Shown here piece by piece: positions 10,118-19,235 of a DNA stretch of 64,000 bases. The position numbers and the translations under genes are program-made. The number at the start of each line of letters is the position of its first letter. Position 1 is the stretch's first letter. The DNA comes from JAKVAV01 sp047633195. GTDB lineage: Bacteria > Bacteroidota > Bacteroidia > Flavobacteriales_D > Cryomorphaceae. The notes under the pieces were generated by a model. That model made no database searches, had not been told where the DNA came from, and was given only the letters and a program-made list of their open reading frames with translations. The DNA is taken from NCBI GenBank assembly GCA_047633195.1, contig JBLIEU010000006.1:48158-112157 (forward strand), written 5' to 3'.

Positions 10118-11968
10118 ATGCCAGATATTATTCACCTTCTTCCAGATGCCGTTGCCAATCAAATTGCAGCCGGCGAAGTAGTTCAACGGCCTGCCTCGGC
10201 GGTGAAAGAACTGCTGGAAAATGCGGTGGACGCTGGCGCGGAAAACATTCAACTCATCGTTAAGGATGCGGGGAAGACCTTAATCCAAGTGATTGACGAT
10301 GGCTGCGGCATGAGCGAAACCGATGCTCGCATGAGCTTGGAGCGCCACGCCACTTCCAAAATCAGAAAGGCAGAAGAGCTGTGGCAAATTCGCACCAAAG
10401 GCTTTCGCGGTGAAGCGTTGGCCTCGATTGCCGCGATTTCTCACATGGAAATGAAATCCCGTTTGCGCGAAAGCGAAATCGGCACTAAAATATCGATTGC
10501 TGGAAGCGCAGTAGAAAACCAAGAGCCTTGCGCTGCGGCCCACGGAACGTCAATTTCAGTAAAGAATCTATTCTACAACACGCCAGCACGGAGAAATTTC
10601 CTCAAGTCGGACGCAGTGGAAATGCGCCACATTGTAGAGGAATTTGAGCGGGTAGCCTTGGCTCATCCCGACATTGGCTTTTCGCTTCACCACAATGACA
10701 ATGAGCTTTTCAACCTGAAGTCATCGGCTTTAAGGCAAAGGATCGTGAATGTATTCGGCTCAAAATTCAACGAGCGTTTGGTGCCTGTAAAAGAAGACAC
10801 GGTGATCGTGGGCTTGCAAGGTTTCATTGGGAAACCCGAATACGCCAAGAAAACCCGCGGGGAACAATATTTTTTTGTGAATGATCGCTTCATCAAGAAT
10901 AGCTACCTCAATCATGCCGTAAGCAGAGCCTTTGATGACTTGATCGGAAGGGAATCCTACCCATCCTACTTTCTTTATTTGAAAGTTGACCCAGCAAGCA
11001 TTGACGTCAACATTCATCCAACGAAAACAGAAATCAAATTTACCGAGGAGCGTTCCATCTATGCTATCGTGCACAGCTCAGTAAGGAATAGTTTGGGGAA
11101 ATACAATATCGCTCCAAGTCTGGACTTTGACCAAGAGGCTATTCTCAATATTCGGCCGCTTCCGCAAAATGTGGGAGTAGCCCCTCCAGAACCAAAAGAC
11201 TTCGATTTCAACCCTTTTGAGACGAAGGCTCCACAACCAGCAAATAGTAGTGGATTCAATTCTGGCAGATCAGGTGGCTTCAGCCAAAATTGGAAAGAAC
11301 TCTACAGCATAACTGAAAGAAGAGACGGAGAAGAACAATCCCCACTTTTTGAGCGCGAACAAGAAGAGCATCAGAGCAGACCTGACGTTTCGGTAACGGA
11401 TCGCGAACGACCCATTTTTCAATTGCACAGGCGGTACATTCTGACCCAAATTAAATCGGGCTTTATCATCATCGATCAGCAGCGGGCTCATGAGCGCGTA
11501 TTGTTTGAGGAAATCAAGAAAGGATTAGAGCGCGGCAGCGGTTTCAGCCAGCAACAATTGTTTCCACAGCGTGTTGAACTCGATGTAAAGGACTTGCAAT
11601 TGCTGGAAGACTTGAAAGATGATCTGTTTAAGCTCGGATTTGACATTTCGACTTTCGACAATGAAAGTGCAGTAGTAAATGGAATTCCAGCGGAAGCAAA
11701 AGGCCTCGACATAGAAGGCTTGATTCAGGACTTTTTGGAGCAATATAAGAGCTCAGTAGGTCAATTTGAAAATGATCACCACGACCAGATAGCAGCGGGA
11801 ATGGCCAGAAGTTTGAAAATAAGAGAAGGGAAAAAATTGGAGAACACAGAAATGCTCGACTTGGTAGATCGCTTGTTTGCTTGCGATCAACCACAAATGA
11901 CCCCTTCGGGAAAATCAGTGATTCTCAACTTTACATTGGATGAAATTCAAAGAAAATTTAAATCATAG
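10118..11968 (+). CDS. mutL: DNA mismatch repair protein MutL
   Basis: 616 residues, normal length. The N-terminal GHKL ATPase motifs are complete: ELLENAVDAGA (about 30-41), DDGCGM (about 60-65), GFRGEAL (about 94-100), and GTSISVKNLFYNTPARR. The C-terminal half is the dimerisation domain. In endonuclease-type MutL this domain carries DQHAxxExxxxE; here the equivalent is DQQRAHERVLFEE, and the C-terminal CPHGRP-type motif is replaced by CDQPQMTPSGK. The metal site for DNA nicking therefore looks degenerate. MutL couples mismatch recognition by MutS to strand removal. It is followed without a gap by a rhomboid gene, so the operon also makes membrane proteins. Confidence 0.97.
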   Translation: MPDIIHLLPDAVANQIAAGEVVQRPASAVKELLENAVDAGAENIQLIVKDAGKTLIQVIDDGCGMSETDARMSLERHATSKIRKAEELWQIRTKGFRGEALASIAAISHMEMKSRLRESEIGTKISIAGSAVENQEPCAAAHGTSISVKNLFYNTPARRNFLKSDAVEMRHIVEEFERVALAHPDIGFSLHHNDNELFNLKSSALRQRIVNVFGSKFNERLVPVKEDTVIVGLQGFIGKPEYAKKTRGEQYFFVNDRFIKNSYLNHAVSRAFDDLIGRESYPSYFLYLKVDPASIDVNIHPTKTEIKFTEERSIYAIVHSSVRNSLGKYNIAPSLDFDQEAILNIRPLPQNVGVAPPEPKDFDFNPFETKAPQPANSSGFNSGRSGGFSQNWKELYSITERRDGEEQSPLFEREQEEHQSRPDVSVTDRERPIFQLHRRYILTQIKSGFIIIDQQRAHERVLFEEIKKGLERGSGFSQQQLFPQRVELDVKDLQLLEDLKDDLFKLGFDISTFDNESAVVNGIPAEAKGLDIEGLIQDFLEQYKSSVGQFENDHHDQIAAGMARSLKIREGKKLENTEMLDLVDRLFACDQPQMTPSGKSVILNFTLDEIQRKFKS

Positions 11969-12727
11969 ATGAGAGGTTTTCAAAGTAGTAGCGCATTTGG
12001 AAATATGCCCGAAGTGGTCAAAAATCTCTTGATCATCAATGGCTTATTCTTTTTGGCTACCGTCGCAATGGAAGCTCAGTCGGTTGATCTTAGTCGCATA
12101 CTAGGAGCCTTTTATTGGGAGTCAGAGCATTTTAGAGTGTGGCAGATTGTTACGCACATGTTCATGCATGGCGGCTTCATGCATATTTTCTTTAATATGT
12201 TCGCTTTGTGGATGTTTGGTTCGGCTATCGAGAAAATATGGGGAGCTAAAAAATTCTTGATTTATTACTTAATCACAGGTTTTGGAGCTTTTATTTTGCA
12301 TTATGCCATCGTGGCTTTTCAAGTGCAGCAGCTCATGCCAGATGTAAGTCCTGAGATGCTGCAGGATATCAAAGCCAATGGATTGGATATTCTCATGCGC
12401 AATCAAAATTATACCAACCCAACTTTCGCTAAGTTGAACTTGCTCTACAACATTCCTGTAGTCGGCGCTTCGGGTGCCGTGTTCGGTATTCTTTTGGCAT
12501 TCGGGATGATGTTTCCAGATACTCGGCTCATGTTGCTCTTCTTTCCCGTTCCAATCAAAGCAAAGTACTTTGTGATCGGGTATGGTGCCATCGAGCTCTT
12601 CTCGGGTATAGCCAATCGACCAGGCGATAATGTAGCGCACTTTGCACATTTGGGCGGTATGCTATTTGGCTTCATTTTAATAAAGTATTGGAATATAAAC
12701 AAAGGAAACTCTTCATACGGACACTAA
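11969..12727 (+). CDS. Rhomboid family intramembrane serine protease (first of two)
   Basis: 252 residues with about six membrane spans. The catalytic Ser lies in GASGAVFG (near residue 170) and the catalytic His in HFAHLGG (near residue 228). The family HGGFMHIFFNMFALWMFG motif is present after the first span. Rhomboids cut within or next to membrane helices of client proteins. The start codon follows the mutL stop directly. The loop between spans two and three is longer than in many rhomboids (LMPDVSPEMLQDIKANGLD and following residues). The client is unknown; position suggests co-expression with MutL, not a shared reaction. Confidence 0.92.
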   Translation: MRGFQSSSAFGNMPEVVKNLLIINGLFFLATVAMEAQSVDLSRILGAFYWESEHFRVWQIVTHMFMHGGFMHIFFNMFALWMFGSAIEKIWGAKKFLIYYLITGFGAFILHYAIVAFQVQQLMPDVSPEMLQDIKANGLDILMRNQNYTNPTFAKLNLLYNIPVVGASGAVFGILLAFGMMFPDTRLMLLFFPVPIKAKYFVIGYGAIELFSGIANRPGDNVAHFAHLGGMLFGFILIKYWNINKGNSSYGH

Positions 12728-12728
12728 C

Positions 12729-13631
12729 ATGGCCTCGATTCTCGACGACTTAAAACGCAGCTACCACAGTGGCAACATGGTTACCCGACTGATATTTTTC
12801 AATGTCGGAGTGTTTGTATTATTGAGTTTAATTCGCGTATTTGGCTTCTTTTACAAGAGTGATTTTCTTGGAACCATAATTCCGTGGATCGCAGGAAGCT
12901 CCAGTTGGGAAACCATGCTCTTTCGTCCCTGGACAATCGTTTCATACATGTTTGTACACGAGGGGCTGATTCACCTTTTCTTCAACATGATCATGCTTTG
13001 GTTTTCTGGTCGTCTTTTTGGCGATCTGTTGGGTGATCGCAAATTGGTGGCAGTTTATTTCTACGGTGGCATCGCTGGTTTTCTTCTCTATTTCATCTCC
13101 TACAATGTCTTCCCTGTTTTCTCTGGCTCTGAAAGCACGATCATCGGAGCCTCCGCTTCGGTTATCGCAATTTTGGTAGCCATAGCCACTTACAACCCCG
13201 ACATGGAAGTGCGGCTTGTGCTCATCGGAAATGTGAAAATCAAGTTCGTTGCGATTTTCTTCGTGGGCTTAGACATTCTTTTCCTCGATGGTGGAAATAC
13301 AGGTGGTAGACTCGCTCACCTCGGTGGCGCCCTGCTTGGTTTTTCTTACGCAAGAAGTCTGAAACAAGGAAACGATTGGGCCATCGGGTTTTACTCGTTC
13401 GTCAATTTCTTTGGCGATTTGGTAAAATCAAAACCGAAGATGAAAGTGGCTTCTTCAAAGGGACAGTCCACTGGCTCAACGAAGAGCTCGACAACTCAGC
13501 GGAAGAAAAGCAAAGAACAAGTCTCGCAGCAGAAGAAGATTGATGAAATCCTAGACAAGATTTCCCAAAGCGGTTACGACAGCTTGACGAAAGCAGAAAA
13601 GGAGTTTCTGTTTAATGCAAGTAAGAAATAG
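12729..13631 (+). CDS. Rhomboid family intramembrane serine protease (second of two)
   Basis: 300 residues and also about six spans, but diverged from its neighbour. The catalytic Ser is in GASASV, with Ala replacing the usual second Gly, and the His is in RLAHLGG. The family HEGLIHLFFNMIMLWF motif is present. The C-terminal 70 residues are a soluble Lys/Ser-rich tail absent from the first copy and end in a helical segment (QQKKIDEILDKISQSGYDSL) that looks like the short DUF6576-type tail seen on Bacteroidota rhomboids. It starts one base after the previous stop. Tandem rhomboids behind mutL are a conserved Bacteroidota arrangement. Confidence 0.9.
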   Translation: MASILDDLKRSYHSGNMVTRLIFFNVGVFVLLSLIRVFGFFYKSDFLGTIIPWIAGSSSWETMLFRPWTIVSYMFVHEGLIHLFFNMIMLWFSGRLFGDLLGDRKLVAVYFYGGIAGFLLYFISYNVFPVFSGSESTIIGASASVIAILVAIATYNPDMEVRLVLIGNVKIKFVAIFFVGLDILFLDGGNTGGRLAHLGGALLGFSYARSLKQGNDWAIGFYSFVNFFGDLVKSKPKMKVASSKGQSTGSTKSSTTQRKKSKEQVSQQKKIDEILDKISQSGYDSLTKAEKEFLFNASKK

Positions 13632-14758
13632 TGATCAAGCGCCTCAGGTCTTTTAGTAAATCCGCCATGTTGACCCTCAATTTAATTGTGGTCATCGGAA
13701 TTGCTTTAGCCTATGCCGCAACTGAGATTAGCCCCGAAACATTCTCTTACCTAGCCTTTTTTGGAATTGCCTACGGCTTCTTCCTAATAGCCAATATCAT
13801 CTTCATCGTGTTCTGGCTTTTGGTCAGAAAACGACTCGCCTTGATCTCAACCTTGGTTATCCTTTTGGGATTTAATTACCTCTCTTCTTATTTTCAGGCC
13901 ATTCCCGATCTGCGTTCAAAAAACCCACCATCGAGGGCGGTCAAGGTAGTCTCTCAAAATGTCAAGCTTTTTGGCTGGTACAACTGGGGAGAGAACATTG
14001 CTCAAAGAGACCAGATGTTAAGGAAATTGGAGAAAATGGAGGGAGATATTTTCTGTTTCCAAGAGTTCTTTCACAATTCAAGCCCAGGCATATTTGAAAC
14101 CAAGGAACTCTTGAAATTGACCTTGGGCGCTCCCTACCTTTACGACGAATATACCTCTACAGTCAGGAAAAACCAGCACTATGGAATAGCTACGTTCAGC
14201 AAATTTCCAATTGTGGGACAGGGCCAAATTCGCTTTAAGGGAGAAACGAATAACAACATGAGTATCTACACTGATGTGGTGGCTTATGGCGATACGATCA
14301 GAGTGTATAACGTTCACGCGGCGTCAATCCGCTTCAGCGACTCTCAATATGCCTTCATCAAGGAATTAAACGAAGAAAAAGAGGAAGCAAATGTTGGACT
14401 GGACGAAGCTTTGGGCATCGTAGAAAGATTGGCAGGAGCTTTTACAAGAAGAGCCAAACAAGTGGAACAGGTGAAGGCACACTCGATTGAAAGTCCTTTC
14501 CCCGTGGTGATCAGTGGCGATTTTAATGATACACCTGTCTCTTACAGCTATGCCACTATTTCTGATGGCTTAGTGGATACCTTTCGGGAAAGTGGAGGAA
14601 TGGGAATCGGGAGCACCTATCTCGGGGCATTCCCTTCTTTTCGAATCGATTATATTTTCCATTCAAAGGATTTAGAGTCGGCGGAGTATACGCGATATGA
14701 AGAGGGCATTTCTGACCACAATGCGATTAGTTCTCTGGTTTGGACTCGAAAAGATTAG
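13631..14758 (+). CDS. Membrane-anchored endonuclease/exonuclease/phosphatase (EEP) family protein
   Basis: 375 residues. Two or three N-terminal membrane spans (residues about 12-90) are followed by an EEP domain with its usual signature set: SQNVKLFGW, CFQEFF (metal-binding Glu), a YNVHAASIRF segment, SGDFNDTP, and the terminal SDHNAISS. The family cleaves phosphodiesters in nucleic acids, phosphoinositides or sphingolipids; an extracytoplasmic substrate is likely given the anchor. The start chosen is GTG 13631, overlapping the rhomboid stop; ATG 13667 is the alternative and would shorten the first span. Last gene of the mutL operon; a copy of the dispersed repeat follows. Confidence 0.88.
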   Translation: MIKRLRSFSKSAMLTLNLIVVIGIALAYAATEISPETFSYLAFFGIAYGFFLIANIIFIVFWLLVRKRLALISTLVILLGFNYLSSYFQAIPDLRSKNPPSRAVKVVSQNVKLFGWYNWGENIAQRDQMLRKLEKMEGDIFCFQEFFHNSSPGIFETKELLKLTLGAPYLYDEYTSTVRKNQHYGIATFSKFPIVGQGQIRFKGETNNNMSIYTDVVAYGDTIRVYNVHAASIRFSDSQYAFIKELNEEKEEANVGLDEALGIVERLAGAFTRRAKQVEQVKAHSIESPFPVVISGDFNDTPVSYSYATISDGLVDTFRESGGMGIGSTYLGAFPSFRIDYIFHSKDLESAEYTRYEEGISDHNAISSLVWTRKD

Positions 14759-14761
14759 AGT

Positions 14762-14906
14762 CCGTCTATAAAGTCCATTATCTGCGTTCCACTTGTTTTA
14801 AAAACAGTCATCCGCCTGAGTCGGACTCCTTATTACGCCCTTCGGTTGTGAGATCGCTGCGCTAAGTATTCAGCTCTGCGAAAGCCTTGAACTTTCTGGC
14901 CAAGCC
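14762..14906 (+). repeat. Dispersed intergenic repeat, copy B
   Basis: Begins CCGTCTATAAAGTCC, continues through CTGCGTTCCACTTGTTTT and CCTGAGTCGGACTCCTTATT, and ends TTGAACTTTCTGGCCAAGCC. The proximal 80 bp match copy A (624-745, inverted) closely and copy C (63460-63632) more loosely; the distal end matches both. It sits between the convergent EEP and peptide-binding lipoprotein genes. Confidence 0.78.
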
Positions 14907-14930
14907 ACTTGTCTCTATTGACAAACCCTA

Positions 14931-16535
14931 TCATTCAATTCTCACCCGTCGGAGGTCGAGCACGTTCATGGGATTGGAATCCAAGCCAGATACGTCCTTC
15001 GAGACAAATCTCATCACCACATCGTAATAAAGCGCTACAATCGGCGCTTGCGACATCATCACGCTATCCATCTCAGCGTAGAGTGACGCCCGTTTTATTG
15101 GGTCGATTTCGCTGAGTGCTTTGTGGTACAAGTCATCAAATTCAGGACTATCAAAATGAGTGTAGTTCGGGCCATTCGGCGATTTATTTTCCGAATTGAA
15201 TAAGGCCATGAAGTTCTCATCGTCGGGATAATCAGCCAACCACGACTTGCGGAAGAATGGCAAGTTTCCTTTTGAAGTGCTCTCGCGGTGCACAGATGCG
15301 GGTAGCACGTCGACTTTGATTTTGATACCAAATTCGCTCAACTGATGCTGGGCGTATTCGCAGAGATCGACATAGTCATTGGTCGTGCTCAAGGTTAACT
15401 CAGAAAGCCCCTCTCCATTTGCGTATCCCGTGCGATTGAGGATGGCCCTGACTGAATCGGGACAATACGTATAACCAGCATTTTCATTGTAACCAGGCAT
15501 CCCTTTTGGAATGAATCCCCCGTGGGCAGGAGTGAAAACATTGTTTCGCAAGTAGCGAACCATAGCGTCGCGATCGATGGCGTAGTTCACCGCTCGACGT
15601 AAATCGGCATTAAGCCAAGGACTGCCTTCGTTTAGCGAGTCGCTGATTTGAAAACCGAAATAATCCGTCTTTAAGAATGGATGTCTCTGCAGGTAAAACT
15701 TGTCCGTGTAAATCGGATTGAGTTCACCATTCGACGATAAGAGTTCGTCCTTATAACTAGCGTGCAGCCCCGACATGAAATCGAAGTGCCCTTTGAGAAA
15801 ATCGAGGTAGGCCGCGCTTTTATCGGGAATGAAAGAAACTGCAACAGCATCTAAGTATGGAAGCTTCTCTCCCGCTTCATCCACCTGAAAATAGATTTCG
15901 TTTTTGTGCAGCGCCAGTCGGGAATTCTCAATCCAAAAATGGAATTTGAACGGGCCTGTTCCAACGGGATTGCTGCGGAAATCGTCGCCATACTTCTCGA
16001 TGGCTTCATGCGGAATGACCGAACAATACTTCATTCCGAGCAAGCCCAAAAACGGTGGGAAAGGTCGGTTGAGGCGAATCTCCAGTATGGTATCATTAAT
16101 AGCTTTGAAAGGCTCAACTTCGCTTACATTTCCAAAAACCCAAGCCCCAGGAGTCGACTTGACGGGATCGATCACGCGACTGAAACTGTATACAAAATCG
16201 CTTGCCACGACCCTTCTGCCATCGGCTTCAGGAAAAGCCTCGCTATCGTGAAAGAACACATCGCTTCTCAAGAAAAATTGGTAAACCGTTCCAGTCGAGT
16301 CTACCTCCCAAGAATGGGCGATGGCCGGCTGCACCATTAAAGCGTCATCAATTTCTACCAACCCGTTGAAAAGAAGATTACAGGCCCAGAGGTTTTCGAG
16401 GTTTCGGCTAAAAGCCGGATCAAGGGAAGAAATCCCCGCCGACTCGTTGTAGCGGAAGATCATCTTGTCAGGATGGGCGTGCTGGACAGCACAGCCGAAA
16501 AGAAACAAGACGCATATGAAGATGATCGTTCTCAT
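14931..16535 (-). CDS. ABC transporter substrate-binding lipoprotein, peptide/nickel (SBP_bac_5) family
   Basis: 534 residues. The N-terminus MRTIIFICVLFLFGC is a lipoprotein signal with lipobox LFGC, placing the protein on the periplasmic face of a membrane. The family hallmarks are present: SSLDPAFSRN near the start, IAHSWEVDSTGTVYQFFLR, the DFVYSFSRVIDP segment, and VGTGPFKF. The family (OppA/DppA-like) binds oligopeptides or similar ligands for uptake. No permease or ATPase gene is adjacent, so partners must be elsewhere. It is the last gene of a minus-strand run after the TfoX-like and 3D-domain genes, 41 bp behind the latter. Confidence 0.9.
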   Translation of the reverse strand: MRTIIFICVLFLFGCAVQHAHPDKMIFRYNESAGISSLDPAFSRNLENLWACNLLFNGLVEIDDALMVQPAIAHSWEVDSTGTVYQFFLRSDVFFHDSEAFPEADGRRVVASDFVYSFSRVIDPVKSTPGAWVFGNVSEVEPFKAINDTILEIRLNRPFPPFLGLLGMKYCSVIPHEAIEKYGDDFRSNPVGTGPFKFHFWIENSRLALHKNEIYFQVDEAGEKLPYLDAVAVSFIPDKSAAYLDFLKGHFDFMSGLHASYKDELLSSNGELNPIYTDKFYLQRHPFLKTDYFGFQISDSLNEGSPWLNADLRRAVNYAIDRDAMVRYLRNNVFTPAHGGFIPKGMPGYNENAGYTYCPDSVRAILNRTGYANGEGLSELTLSTTNDYVDLCEYAQHQLSEFGIKIKVDVLPASVHRESTSKGNLPFFRKSWLADYPDDENFMALFNSENKSPNGPNYTHFDSPEFDDLYHKALSEIDPIKRASLYAEMDSVMMSQAPIVALYYDVVMRFVSKDVSGLDSNPMNVLDLRRVRIE

Positions 16536-16576
16536 TGATGCAAATTAAGCAGCTTTTGCCATGTCGAATTTGAAAT

Positions 16577-16990
16577 TCAATTTTCGTTTCCCACAGACTT
16601 ATCTTCAATCAGACATATCCATCTTTTTTGGAAACCAAACTCTTTGGCCAATTTGACATCGACACCCATGTAGAGATCAATCCGTCGACGGAAACGGTGG
16701 TGCATCTTGTCCATGACCAAAAAGGTATCACCTTCAAAACCTTCGACCAGCACACGTGCATTTCTCACGAGTCCGCTATCCAGCAGATCGCGTGAAATAG
16801 CGATGGCTTTCATTCCGGGTTCCAGCGTATCGCCCCAAGCGGCAATATTGCCCGGAGTGCCAGGACGTGTTTGGTATGGCAAACTATTGTAAGCAGTCAC
16901 AGAAACCTTGAAGCAATTCAAGCTCTCTTCTCGTGGCTCTTCGCTACAGCCTAAGCACGCAATAAAGGCTAATGGAAGGATTTTCTTCAT
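16577..16990 (-). CDS. 3D-domain lipoprotein (possible peptidoglycan-active protein)
   Basis: 137 residues. ATG 16990 was chosen because it gives a lipoprotein signal (MKKILPLAFIACLGC); the open frame extends 48 codons upstream but without signal character. The mature part matches the 3D (Asp-Asp-Asp) domain pattern: VTAYNS near the start, WGDTLEPGMKAIAISRDL, then a DKMHHRFRRRIDLYMG segment with conserved Asp residues. This double-psi beta-barrel resembles the catalytic domain of MltA-type lytic transglycosylases, so a role in cell-wall cleavage is likely but unproven. Start and stop overlap by four bases with the TfoX-like gene (ATGA). Confidence 0.8.
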   Translation of the reverse strand: MKKILPLAFIACLGCSEEPREESLNCFKVSVTAYNSLPYQTRPGTPGNIAAWGDTLEPGMKAIAISRDLLDSGLVRNARVLVEGFEGDTFLVMDKMHHRFRRRIDLYMGVDVKLAKEFGFQKRWICLIEDKSVGNEN

Positions 16991-17388
16991 GTATTGATTC
17001 CAAGAACCGAAAAAGAACGGGAAAGACGGTCGAGAATTATAAAAAGAATGCGAATTGACTTCAGGACTTTTTCTTCTTCTTTGGTGGGCGCAGGAAGTTC
17101 CTCTACAGTAACCCGAATCAACTGGCTCAGCCATTCCTTATCCTCGATTTTCTCTTCGATCAAAAAATTGGGTTTAGCTCCAGGGTAAGGAGGTGCTTCG
17201 GTAGGTTCACCAATAAACGCCCGACCTGCTTTGGTGGGTTTGATAAAGAGACGATTGTCGCAAATAGACCCGAATATTTTTCCATCTGAGTAGATTCCAT
17301 ACTCGCCAAACATCTTCTTAGCCAGGATTTCTCCAGAATCTTCAATGTGGTCTAAGATGTAGTCGACGTAGTTTTGGTTTGAAGACAT
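16987..17388 (-). CDS. TfoX N-terminal domain protein, possibly frameshifted at its 3' end
   Basis: 133 residues. Residues 1-100 are a TfoX_N domain: KKMFGEYGIYSDGKIFGSI, DNRLFIKPTKAGR, and YPGAKPNFLIEE. Stand-alone TfoX_N proteins occur widely, usually about 105-115 residues with a Lys-rich end; their role is unclear apart from competence control by full TfoX/Sxy. Here the frame runs on through LPAPTKEEEKVLKS into a 25-residue extension, while another frame at the same place reads PPKKKKKS and stops (TGA at 17061-17063). That alternative looks like the normal family ending, so a one-base indel near 17075-17100, real or from sequencing, is possible. The extension overlaps the next gene by four bases. 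Confidence 0.8.
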   Translation of the reverse strand: MSSNQNYVDYILDHIEDSGEILAKKMFGEYGIYSDGKIFGSICDNRLFIKPTKAGRAFIGEPTEAPPYPGAKPNFLIEEKIEDKEWLSQLIRVTVEELPAPTKEEEKVLKSIRILFIILDRLSRSFSVLGINT

Positions 17389-17433
17389 AAGAAGTAAAAA
17401 TAAGATGATCGACTTAAAAGTAACGAAATGGCC

Positions 17434-18846
17434 TTAGAGCTTCTCAGACACCACCACTTTCACCGTCTCTCCTTTTTGAAAAAGATCCCCAATTTTCTTT
17501 TGATTGATGAGTAGAGTGACTGCCTCAGTCAATTCTGCTTTTGTTCTTTCGATGAGTGAAAAGGCTGTTTCGTTTTCTTGGGCACTCACCAATTTTAACG
17601 TTGAGACATCGATTGTTTGGATATCATCTTCGCTCAGATTACTCAAGCTGTAAAGAATCTCTTCCATCTTGGTTTGATCCTCGCTAGTGCTTATTGCCAT
17701 AAAGCTGAAGAGAAGTCCTCCATGTTTTACCCAAGTTCTGGAACCGTAATAGACATCTTCGCCAGATTCCTCTTTGAAGGCGACAATATGACCAATCTTA
17801 TCGCCTATCGAAACGGGTTCTGATCCGATCACAGCTTCTTTTGCATAAGGACTTAGACCTTCAAGGTATTCTTGCGCAGCATCAGTTGGATTGATCTCAC
17901 TTTCCTCAAACGTCACTCGCATGTATTCTTTCTCCTCCAAATTGGCCCCAGCTATAAGATTTCCCATAAAGCCATTTTCCCAATCATCAGGAAAAATGAG
18001 CTTAAAACCAACTGTAGGATTAAGGAAAATCTGTTCAATAAAAACACCGTGAGAAGGATCGCTTCCCGCTAATACTCCGTCAAATTTCTCTAGAAAATTA
18101 CCCGCTAAATAAGCCTTCTCGCCTATTGCTAAGCTGGTTACGTGCTTGTCAATCTTTGCTACTCGATCGTCAGTCATGGGATGACTTGCATATGCACTCT
18201 TCTCTTCTGCTTCGCCAGAAACAATCTCGCCATATTCTCCGATTCGCGCCAAGATAGACTTGAGGGCATTTGGATTGTATCCCGCCTTGGCGGCAATTTC
18301 CACGCCTTCCAAATCAGCCTCCGTTTCTTGCTTGCGATTGTACAAGGCATGGGTCAATAATCCCAATTGCTGAAAAGGTGACTGCAATGCGTTGCCAATA
18401 TTTTCGTCGATCACCGCCCCTATGATAGCTCCGGGAATTTGAAGTATTCCAGGGATAATTCCTTTTCTATTGGACTTGATCACGTGTCGATTGTTCGCAT
18501 GGATAATCTCATGCGCCATAATACAGGCCAGTTCATCTTCTGACTCAAGAAAGGGAAACATACCAGTTGTAATGTATAAGTGCCCTCCGGGAATGGAGAA
18601 TGCGTTGGGTTCAGGCGTTGCCAAAATGGTGTACTTGTACTCAAAAAGCGGTTCTTCCATTTGAGCGGTGAGCTTGTCTCCCACTGCTTTGATGTATGCT
18701 GTCAGTTCGGGATTGTCATAAATACCAACCGCCGCTTCGACTTGTTCGGAATACTGCTTTCCGAGAGCGATGTCTTTTTGAATGTTTTGGGCAGGAACGC
18801 TGATCGCTCCCCAAAACATGAATATAGCTAAAACCTTTATTTTCAT
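17434..18846 (-). CDS. M48 family zinc metalloprotease
   Basis: 470 residues with signal peptide MKIKVLAIFMFWGAISVPAQ. The peptidase domain has HEIIH at 112-116 and the downstream Glu ligand in ETEADLEG (near 172), with the NAFSIPGGHLYITTGM segment typical of the BepA/YfgC branch. The C-terminal 230 residues are not TPR repeats as in BepA but a different mixed alpha/beta region that I do not recognise. Periplasmic M48 enzymes degrade or quality-control misassembled outer-membrane proteins, so a similar role is likely. A TAACTTTG promoter box lies just upstream on the minus strand. It is first in a run with the TfoX-like and 3D genes (45-bp gap). Confidence 0.9.
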   Translation of the reverse strand: MKIKVLAIFMFWGAISVPAQNIQKDIALGKQYSEQVEAAVGIYDNPELTAYIKAVGDKLTAQMEEPLFEYKYTILATPEPNAFSIPGGHLYITTGMFPFLESEDELACIMAHEIIHANNRHVIKSNRKGIIPGILQIPGAIIGAVIDENIGNALQSPFQQLGLLTHALYNRKQETEADLEGVEIAAKAGYNPNALKSILARIGEYGEIVSGEAEEKSAYASHPMTDDRVAKIDKHVTSLAIGEKAYLAGNFLEKFDGVLAGSDPSHGVFIEQIFLNPTVGFKLIFPDDWENGFMGNLIAGANLEEKEYMRVTFEESEINPTDAAQEYLEGLSPYAKEAVIGSEPVSIGDKIGHIVAFKEESGEDVYYGSRTWVKHGGLLFSFMAISTSEDQTKMEEILYSLSNLSEDDIQTIDVSTLKLVSAQENETAFSLIERTKAELTEAVTLLINQKKIGDLFQKGETVKVVVSEKL

Positions 18847-18853
18847 AGAAGCA

Positions 18854-18861
18854 CAAAGTTA
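18854..18861 (-). promoter_or_regulatory. Bacteroidota-type -7 promoter box (TAACTTTG) for the M48 peptidase gene
   Basis: On the minus strand TAACTTTG fits the TAnnTTTG consensus used by the Bacteroidota primary sigma factor and lies seven bases before the ATG, which implies a very short leader. I do not see a convincing -33 TTTG at the right spacing. Confidence 0.5.
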
Positions 18862-19235
18862 CGGCAAAACCATGTTTGGCAGAGACAGGAATAAACCTAT
18901 GAAACCGAAATGGACATACTGAACTGAAGATATTCTCAATTTGAATATCATCGGGTAGATTGAAAGGCTTCTTAGTCAGTAGCTTTATAATACGACTAAA
19001 ACCTGATTAGAAAAGTGATTAAAAAAATCGTCAGGTTCTAGAGAAATGAAAGCCTCGTCGACAAAATCAACTTGAAAAATACAGCATTTAGTTTTACTAA
19101 TCTTTGATTTCCAGTATTTTCCCCTTTGTAAAACCATATTTTATTCTGACATTGTATATGTTGATGCAATCTCCTCTGGCAAACTCCTCTTCCAGGTTTT
19201 GACCCTTTTCAGATTTCATTAGACACGCACCAACC
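18862..19235. other. Intergenic region upstream of the isoprenoid/PKD gene cluster
   Basis: About 370 bp, rather AT-rich, between the divergent M48 gene and the six-gene cluster. It must hold the promoter of the cluster, but no clean TTTG-N19-TAnnTTTG pair was found. No repeat, RNA gene or credible small gene was seen. Confidence 0.5.

Noticed and set aside
18862..19235. Riboswitch or small RNA upstream of the isoprenoid cluster
   Set aside because: AT-rich but without a conserved stem-loop set; not supported.
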